Shown one piece after another: positions 7,100 to 11,087 of a stretch of DNA of 11,087 nucleotides. Every line of letters starts with the position of its first letter. Position 1 is the stretch's first letter. Origin of the DNA: an uncultured Eubacteriales bacterium (lineage in GTDB: Bacteria > Bacillota > Clostridia > Oscillospirales > Oscillospiraceae). Below the pieces are notes generated by a model that saw only the letters and a list, made by a program, of their open reading frames with translations, searched no databases and was not told the DNA's origin. Where the stretch lies: positions 1 to 11,087 of the forward strand of contig URLT01000064.1 of NCBI GenBank assembly GCA_900548795.1, read 5' to 3'. The position numbers and the translations under genes are program-made.

Positions 7100-7896
7100 A
7101 ATGGCAGGACATCAAGCATTTTTTTGCCTCGCTGACACTTGAAAAGCTGATCCCTGCGCTCGTGATCCTTGCGGTCGGCTTTGCGCTGGTCAAGCTGCTG
7201 ATGAAGCTCTTCGACCGTCTTTCGCATCGCTCCAAGCTGGATCACACGGCCTTCGGCTTTTTGCGCACGCTGCTGCGCGTGCTGCTCGACGGCATCGTGA
7301 TCCTGATCGCCGCCAGCGGCCTCGGCGTGGACGTTTCGTCGCTGATCGCCATTTTGGGCGTTGTCTCTCTCGGAATCTCGCTGGCCGTGCAGAGCACACT
7401 GACCAACGTGGTCGGCAGCCTGACCATCCTGACGAGTCGGCCGTTCCGCGTGGGCGACCATGTGCAGATCGGCGAGCAGAGCGGCATCGTCCGCGAGATC
7501 GGCATGACCTACACCTGCATCGATACCTTCGCCGGTCAGACGGTCTATCTTCCGAACAGCTCAGCCTCGACGGCCTGCATCGTGAACTATTCCGCTAACG
7601 GGAAGCGCCGCCTCGACATCGACGTTGCGGCGTCCTACGAGGACGACCCCGACGCGGTCAAGGCTGCGCTCCTTCGTGCGGCGGACTGCCCGCACCGCCT
7701 TGCCGACACTGCGACCTTCGTCGGGATCAAGGAATATCAGGACAGCGGCATTTTATATGAGCTCCAGCTCTGGGTGAAAAACGACGAATACCTCACGGCG
7801 CGGTTTGCCGTGAACGAGGCTGTCAAGCGCGCCTTTGAGGCCGACGGCATCACCTTTCCGTATCCGCATGTGGAGCTGGTCTCAAGATCAAAATAA
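7096..7896 (+). CDS. MscS-family small-conductance mechanosensitive channel
   Basis: The 266-residue length is close to E. coli MscS. TM1 is about 18-38, TM2 about 54-76, and TM3 (81-112) carries the Gly/Ala pattern of the pore helix (ILGVVSLGISLAVQ), followed by TSRPFRVGDHVQIGEQSGIV, the hallmark start of the beta domain, and a C-terminal alpha/beta vestibule domain to residue 266. It should form a homoheptameric inner-membrane valve that releases solutes on hypo-osmotic shock. The ATG overlaps the ftsH stop (ATGA), and AAGGAG about 11 nt upstream serves as the ribosome binding site, so translation is probably coupled to ftsH. Because it sits behind an envelope protease, a shared membrane-stress role is plausible but only inferred. 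Confidence 0.93.
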   Translation: MKWQDIKHFFASLTLEKLIPALVILAVGFALVKLLMKLFDRLSHRSKLDHTAFGFLRTLLRVLLDGIVILIAASGLGVDVSSLIAILGVVSLGISLAVQSTLTNVVGSLTILTSRPFRVGDHVQIGEQSGIVREIGMTYTCIDTFAGQTVYLPNSSASTACIVNYSANGKRRLDIDVAASYEDDPDAVKAALLRAADCPHRLADTATFVGIKEYQDSGILYELQLWVKNDEYLTARFAVNEAVKRAFEADGITFPYPHVELVSRSK

Positions 7897-7905
7897 GTAC
7901 ATCCG

Positions 7906-7947
7906 GGAGGCCTCTCCGAGCGACGGGGAGGCCTCCGGCTTCGGGGG
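7906..7947 (+). promoter_or_regulatory. two mutually exclusive hairpins between mscS and the vanZ-like gene
   Basis: Hairpin 1 pairs 7906-7917 with 7925-7936 (9 perfect pairs plus TCC/GGG, 7-nt loop). Hairpin 2 pairs CCTCCG (7932-7937) with CGGGGG (7942-7947), a G-rich stretch that is the only candidate ribosome binding site for the next gene. Both need 7932-7936, so they compete. No U-tract follows, so hairpin 1 is not a classical terminator. This geometry is compatible with control of translation of the downstream gene, which is inference. Confidence 0.5.
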
Positions 7948-7953
7948 GATCCC

Positions 7954-8457
7954 ATGGTAAAATTTCTGAGGCTTGCGCCCGATCTGCTGGTGGCGCTGCT
8001 GCTCTTCCTGCTGCTGTTTCCCAAGTGGAAGCGCAAGGGGACGCGCCACGCCGTGCTGTGCACCGTATTTTTTCTTTATTTGTGCGGCGTGGCGTATTTT
8101 ACGCTTATGCCGGTGCTCACGGCGCTGCCCGAGCTGGGGCGGCATCCGTACCGCCCGATGCATATGAAGCCGTTTGACGATTATCTGCTCGGGCACGGAG
8201 ATGCAGAGCGGCAGATCCTCCTGAACGTTTTGCTGACGATCCCGTTCGGCTTTCTTCTGCCGACGCTCAAGCGGCGCAGATTTTTGTGCTGCCTCGGCTG
8301 GACGCTTGTGCTGACCCTCGGCATCGAGCTGCTGCAGCCGCTGCTGAGCGAGCTGCGCAGGTCGGATATTACGGACGTCATCACCAATACGATCGGCGGC
8401 GCGCTCGGCTATCTGCTCTATCTTCCGCTGCGCGGGCTGCTGCGACCGGACGCATAG
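7954..8457 (+). CDS. VanZ-like family membrane protein
   Basis: A 167-residue protein with about five hydrophobic segments (5-23, 33-53, 87-104, 111-132, 146-161). Family signatures are present: NVLLTIPFGFLLP (91-103), GIELLQ (123-128) and RRSDITDVITNTIGGALGY (135-153). VanZ of Tn1546 gives low-level teicoplanin resistance; most chromosomal homologues have no established function, so resistance should not be assumed here. It lies 57 bp after mscS on the same strand with no promoter evident, so it is probably read through from ftsH-mscS. The start ATG follows a GGGGGG stretch that may be masked by a hairpin. It converges with the deacetylase gene. Confidence 0.88.
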   Translation: MVKFLRLAPDLLVALLLFLLLFPKWKRKGTRHAVLCTVFFLYLCGVAYFTLMPVLTALPELGRHPYRPMHMKPFDDYLLGHGDAERQILLNVLLTIPFGFLLPTLKRRRFLCCLGWTLVLTLGIELLQPLLSELRRSDITDVITNTIGGALGYLLYLPLRGLLRPDA

Positions 8458-8480
8458 CTGCCCTGCAAACGCTCCGACAG

Positions 8481-8522
8481 AAAAAACGGCGGCGCCTCCC
8501 GAGCCGGGGGGCGCCGCCGTTT
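8481..8522 (-). terminator. strong intrinsic terminator of the deacetylase gene, possibly bidirectional
   Basis: An 11-bp perfect stem (8486-8496 with 8510-8520) extends inward by TCCC/GGGG to 15 bp with a 5-nt loop, and outward by two A-T pairs. On the minus strand it is followed by TTTTTT (8486-8481), the canonical layout downstream of the deacetylase stop. On the plus strand the U-run is short, so termination of the vanZ-like transcript is less certain. Confidence 0.88.
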
Positions 8523-8545
8523 GAAAAATCGGGAAAATGCGGAGA

Positions 8546-10078
8546 TCAATTGTTGATGCCGTGGTGAGACTTCGGGCTGCTGGGCGTCAGCGGGAGGAAG
8601 GTATAGCCGTTTGCCAGACCCCACTGGATGATCCGCTCCACCGCGTCGACACTGAAGCCCTTGATGTCGTGCTGCAAAACGATTGAGACGTTGTGGCTGC
8701 TGCAGCCGTTGATGACGTTCTGATAGACCTGATCGGTGCTGGTCGTCTCGCCGGCATCGCCGCTGGAGACGTTCCAGTCGTAATATTGCAGACCGCGCGC
8801 CGTGGCCTCCTGCGTCAGGCGGGTCATGATGCCCGGGTTGAAGCGGCTGACGGTGTTGGAGCTCCCGCCGGGGAAGCGGAACATCGTGGTTTGGTATCCT
8901 CCGGTCTTGTCGGCAATGATCTGCTGCATTTTTGCAAAATCGGCAAAATACGCATCCTCGCTGGCATAGACCGTGTCGTAATTATGGCTCGCCGTGTGCA
9001 CCGCGACGCTGTGACCGCGCCGGTATTCCTCGGAGATCAGGTCGGCATAGCCGGTGTCCACCACGAAGAAGGTCACCTTGACGCCGTATTTGTCCAGCAC
9101 GTCGAGCAGCTGCTGCGTGTATTGGCTGGGGCCGTCGTCAAAGGTCAGGTAAATGACCTTGTCCCCGGGATCGATCGTTTCGATCTGCTGCACGACCTTG
9201 ACCGTCCGCGTGGCGGTCGCCGGATTGCCGAAGCTGTCGCAGACCGAGTAGGTCAGGGTGTATTCGCCGACGGCAGAGGTGTCGACCGAGCCCTCGACCT
9301 GCACGCGGTCGGTGATGTCGCCGTCGCAGTCGTCCACGGCCTCGCAGCCCGGATCCTGGAACTCCGAGCCGACCGTGATCTGGAAGGGGTCGCCGCCCTT
9401 GAGCGTCAGCTCCGGCGGATTCGGGTCGTAATATTGGATCTCGCGCTTCGCCGTGGCAGTGTTGCCCGAGGAATCCGTCACGCGGTAATAGACGTAGCCG
9501 TCGCGCTCCTCGCGAACGACCTTTCCCGTCACATCGCCGTCATGGCGGTCGACGGCCGTGAAGCCCTCCTCCTCATAGGGATGGTTGGAAAGCGTGCGGT
9601 GCTCCGGGTCGCTTTTGAGCGTGATGACCGGCGGCGTTGTGTCGACCACGTCGACCTGCCGCGTTTTCTCGGCGCGAAGCCACAGGAAGCGGGCGCGATA
9701 GGTCAGCTCACTGCGACCCAGCGAATCCGTGTCGACGGCTCCCTCGGTCTTCACGCTGACGGGGAACAGCCCGTTTTTGAACAGGGCGGTGCAAAGCCGC
9801 GCCTGGACGCCCGGATCCTCGAACGGCTCGCCATATTCGGCATGGACGGACTCGCCCTGCTCCAGCGTGAGGCGAAGCTTCCAGCGCGTGGCCGTCAGGC
9901 AAAGCACAAAGAGCAGCAGACCGAGCAGCACCCACGGCCAGACGCGTTTTTTTCGCCTTTTGCTGCGCGGCGGCTTGCGCCTTGCGTTCGGCGGCCGGCG
10001 GTAGGTGCCCGGCCGGTATTCGTCGTAATAGCTGTCAGAACGGCGACGCCGCTCACCTCTGTAATCGTATTCGTCCAT
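8546..10078 (-). CDS. membrane-anchored polysaccharide (probably peptidoglycan) deacetylase with Ig-like modules
   Basis: From the ATG at 10078 the protein has 510 residues. A very basic cytosolic tail (1-45) and one TM helix (about 46-63) put the rest outside. Three modules of the DUF5011/bacterial Ig-like type follow, with EPFEDPGVQA (84-93), EEEGFTAVDRHDGDVTGKV (169-187) and SEFQDPGCEAVDDCDGDITD (238-257) marking their starts. The NodB domain begins near 305 with TFDDGP (312-317; Asp315 metal/catalytic pair), HTASH (361-365, metal ligands), RFPGGS (401-406), Trp435 and LQH (468-470). The active-site motifs are complete, so it should be a metal-dependent deacetylase. PgdA-like removal of acetyl from GlcNAc, giving lysozyme resistance, is the likely role by family, but other glycan substrates are possible. 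Transcription comes from a separate promoter through a long structured leader. Confidence 0.92.
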   Translation of the reverse strand: MDEYDYRGERRRRSDSYYDEYRPGTYRRPPNARRKPPRSKRRKKRVWPWVLLGLLLFVLCLTATRWKLRLTLEQGESVHAEYGEPFEDPGVQARLCTALFKNGLFPVSVKTEGAVDTDSLGRSELTYRARFLWLRAEKTRQVDVVDTTPPVITLKSDPEHRTLSNHPYEEEGFTAVDRHDGDVTGKVVREERDGYVYYRVTDSSGNTATAKREIQYYDPNPPELTLKGGDPFQITVGSEFQDPGCEAVDDCDGDITDRVQVEGSVDTSAVGEYTLTYSVCDSFGNPATATRTVKVVQQIETIDPGDKVIYLTFDDGPSQYTQQLLDVLDKYGVKVTFFVVDTGYADLISEEYRRGHSVAVHTASHNYDTVYASEDAYFADFAKMQQIIADKTGGYQTTMFRFPGGSSNTVSRFNPGIMTRLTQEATARGLQYYDWNVSSGDAGETTSTDQVYQNVINGCSSHNVSIVLQHDIKGFSVDAVERIIQWGLANGYTFLPLTPSSPKSHHGINN

Positions 10079-10081
10079 TTT

Positions 10082-10088
10082 CTCCTCC
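10082..10088 (-). promoter_or_regulatory. ribosome binding site fixing the deacetylase start
   Basis: GGAGGAG lies just upstream of the ATG at 10078. An in-frame ATG at 10090 overlaps this site and would add only four residues. A further in-frame start at 10219 would translate a repeat and structured leader with no homology and is rejected. Confidence 0.7.
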
Positions 10089-10150
10089 ATGTGCGGTTTT
10101 TCTCTTTCCGGAAAAACGGCCGGGCGGCGGAGCCGCACTGCGCAGTTTTT

Positions 10151-10260
10151 GGAAAGCTCTGATTCAATCGCAAGAGCGGTCAGCGAGGGATTTTGTTTCA
10201 AACCGACAAGTTGGGGCAAAAGACCCGCTGCACGCCGCAGCCGATTGATTCAGAGATTCC
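10151..10260. repeat. 110-bp element bounded by imperfect inverted repeats
   Basis: CTCTGATTCAATCG (10157-10170) and its near-complement CGATTGATTCAGAG (10242-10255) match at 13 of 14 positions, and GGAA/TTCC extend the ends. The interior carries copy 2 of the 22-bp repeat. The size and ends are MITE-like, but no target-site duplication is clear. Confidence 0.55.
10176..10197 (-). repeat. 22-bp dispersed repeat, copy 2
   Basis: Exact reverse complement of 1723-1744. It lies inside the inverted-repeat element in the deacetylase leader. Confidence 0.75.
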
Positions 10261-10277
10261 TTTGATCGTCCAATACT

Positions 10278-10312
10278 ATTATAGACGATAATGTGCGTTT
10301 TGTGTTCCACAA
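10278..10312 (-). promoter_or_regulatory. promoter of the deacetylase gene with overlapping palindrome
   Basis: The minus strand has a perfect -10 TATAAT (10278-10283). No good -35 is seen at 16-18 bp. Instead the -35 region overlaps TTGTGTTCCACAA (10300-10312), arms TTGTG/CACAA around 3 nt, a candidate operator or activator site. The poor -35 would fit regulated rather than constitutive expression, which is inference. Confidence 0.5.
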
Positions 10313-10395
10313 TTTGATAAAAAGCAAAATATTTTTTCCGGAACCGTGCCGCATTGCAGATTTTTGAAAAATTTCGCAAAAAGAGAAAATAGTGA

Positions 10396-10424
10396 TTGAC
10401 AAATTCCCGTATCCTTGCTATAAT
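10396..10424 (+). promoter_or_regulatory. consensus sigma-A promoter of the tRNA gene
   Basis: Perfect TTGACA (10396-10401), 17-bp spacer, perfect TATAAT (10419-10424); the transcript should start near 10431, about 14 nt before the mature tRNA. The strength suits a stable RNA gene. Confidence 0.92.
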
Positions 10425-10444
10425 ATCAGAGCTGTCTGAGAAAT

Positions 10445-10520
<76 letters not shown>

Positions 10521-10522
10521 AC

Positions 10523-10556
10523 ATCCCGAATGCGAAAGCGTTCGGGATTTTGCTTT
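10523..10556 (+). terminator. intrinsic terminator of the tRNA-Thr unit
   Basis: An 11-bp stem (10523-10533 with 10538-10548, one T-G pair) closed by a GAAA tetraloop is followed by TTTT, GC and TTTTT. It begins 3 nt after the tRNA CCA end, and separates the tRNA from the CAP gene, at least partly. Confidence 0.9.
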
Positions 10557-10577
10557 TTACGATTGGAGGGTCAAATG

Positions 10578-11087
10578 ATGAAGAAATTCGCTGCATTGCT
10601 GCTTTGCTTGGCGCTTTTGGCGGGCGCGGTGCTTCCGGCGTCGGCTGCCTCTTTGCCGCAGGAGGCCGGACTGTCGGCGCCGGAGTGGGACGTTCTGCTC
10701 CTAACAAACCGGGAGCGCGTGAAGGCAGGGCTGCGCCCGGTCAGCACGACGCCGTTTTTGCAGCGCGCTTGCGATATTCGCGCCGAGGAGCTTTGCACGC
10801 GGATGTCGCACACGCGCCCGGACGGCTCGAGCTGCTTCACGGTGCTTTCGGATCGCTACACTCGGATGGGCGAAAACATCGCCGCAGGCTATGCCGCGGC
10901 GGACGACGTTATGCAGGGCTGGATGAACAGCACGGAACACCGGGGTAACATTCTTTCGCCGAATTATGCGCACATGGGCGTCGGCTATCATTACCGCGCC
11001 GACAGCGCTTACAGAAGCTACTGGGTGCAGTTTTTTTACACCGGCGTGGACTGCGCCTATACCTCCGTCAGGCTTGCCGGAGGCAAC
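10578..11087 (+). CDS. secreted CAP-domain (SCP/PR1, YkwD-like) protein, C-terminus missing at window edge
   Basis: 170 codons are present and open to the right edge. GGAGGG (10565-10570) is 7 nt before the ATG at 10578; an ATG three bases earlier is also possible. A signal peptide is clear: MKK, a hydrophobic core (4-19), then PASA-A, with cleavage likely after residue 23. The CAP domain spans about 35-155, with LLLTNRERVKAGLRPV (40-55), SHTRPDG (77-83), GENIAAG (98-104), WMNSTEHRGNILSPNY (115-130) and HMGVGYH (132-138), the usual bacterial YkwD layout. His78, Glu99, Glu120 and His121 occupy the conserved cavity positions. The function of bacterial CAP proteins is poorly defined, so none is assigned. 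No good promoter is seen after the tRNA terminator, so it may depend on read-through. Confidence 0.9.
   Translation, partial: MKKFAALLLCLALLAGAVLPASAASLPQEAGLSAPEWDVLLLTNRERVKAGLRPVSTTPFLQRACDIRAEELCTRMSHTRPDGSSCFTVLSDRYTRMGENIAAGYAAADDVMQGWMNSTEHRGNILSPNYAHMGVGYHYRADSAYRSYWVQFFYTGVDCAYTSVRLAGGN

Larger units (their letters stand above)
10079..10271 (-). promoter_or_regulatory. long structured leader of the deacetylase gene
   Basis: About 190 nt separate the predicted transcription start from the ATG. On the minus strand this leader can form a long outer stem (10242-10255 with 10157-10170), inner GCTGC/GCAGC and GCGGGTC/GACCGC helices, then GCGGC-TCC-GCCGC, a U5 run near 10115, and GTTTTTC/GAAAAAC arms before the ribosome binding site. 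I recognise no known riboswitch class. It could be cis-regulatory RNA or an inserted repeat element. Confidence 0.45.

Noticed and set aside
7906..7936. Intrinsic terminator after mscS
   Set aside because: The stem is strong but there is no U-tract on either side; I list it as a regulatory hairpin instead.
7954..8457. Glycopeptide resistance determinant
   Set aside because: VanZ-like proteins are common chromosomal proteins; no vanA/H/X genes are near, so resistance cannot be claimed.
8693..10162. 489-codon open frame on the plus strand opposite the deacetylase
   Set aside because: Antisense shadow of a gene with complete NodB motifs; no ribosome binding site or family features.
10079..10219. 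Upstream in-frame start that would lengthen the deacetylase by 47 residues
   Set aside because: The extension translates the inverted-repeat element and leader, lacks a ribosome binding site, and would put an extra segment before an otherwise normal basic tail and anchor.

Overview
The window looks like a chromosomal core region of a GC-rich, low-branching clostridial Firmicute, most likely an Oscillospirales/Ruminococcaceae-type gut anaerobe. This placement is inferred from the gene set (RlmB, FtsH, an EF-G-like paralogue, a VanZ-like protein, a PgdA-like deacetylase with Ig-like modules, a CAP/YkwD protein), strong AGGAGG-type ribosome binding sites, sigma-A promoters with 17-bp spacers, and high GC. 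No species can be named from the sequence alone. There is no CRISPR array, phage module, transposase or rRNA.

Layout. 1-1483 (minus): the first 494 codons of an EF-G-like translational GTPase that continues past the left edge, with its promoter and a hairpin leader. 1586-1850: gene-free spacer with short palindromes and one copy of a 22-bp repeat. 1851-4127 (minus): a 758-residue membrane protein that has the layout of a P1B-type ATPase but has lost the catalytic motifs, preceded by a disordered N-terminal region containing a 135-bp tandem duplication. 4166-4942 (minus): rlmB, 38 bp upstream of the pseudo-ATPase and probably co-transcribed with it. 4943-5161: divergent promoters, with a perfect 8-bp inverted repeat in the rlmB leader. 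5162-7896 (plus): ftsH and an MscS-type channel overlapping by ATGA. 7954-8457 (plus): VanZ-like protein behind an intergenic region that can form two mutually exclusive hairpins. 8481-8522: strong terminator between convergent genes. 8546-10078 (minus): membrane-anchored polysaccharide deacetylase with Ig-like modules and a long structured leader (10079-10271) containing an imperfect inverted repeat and the second copy of the 22-bp repeat. 10396-10556 (plus): consensus promoter, tRNA-Thr(GGU), terminator. 10578-11087 (plus): secreted CAP-domain protein cut by the right edge.

Functional theme. The window mixes translation functions (RlmB, EF-G-like GTPase, tRNA-Thr) with envelope functions (FtsH quality control, MscS channel, VanZ-like protein, peptidoglycan deacetylase, secreted CAP protein). 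The least ordinary item is the catalytically dead P-type-ATPase-like protein in the rlmB operon. The non-coding structures (dispersed 22-bp repeat, deacetylase leader, rlmB leader inverted repeat, mscS-vanZ double hairpin) come next.
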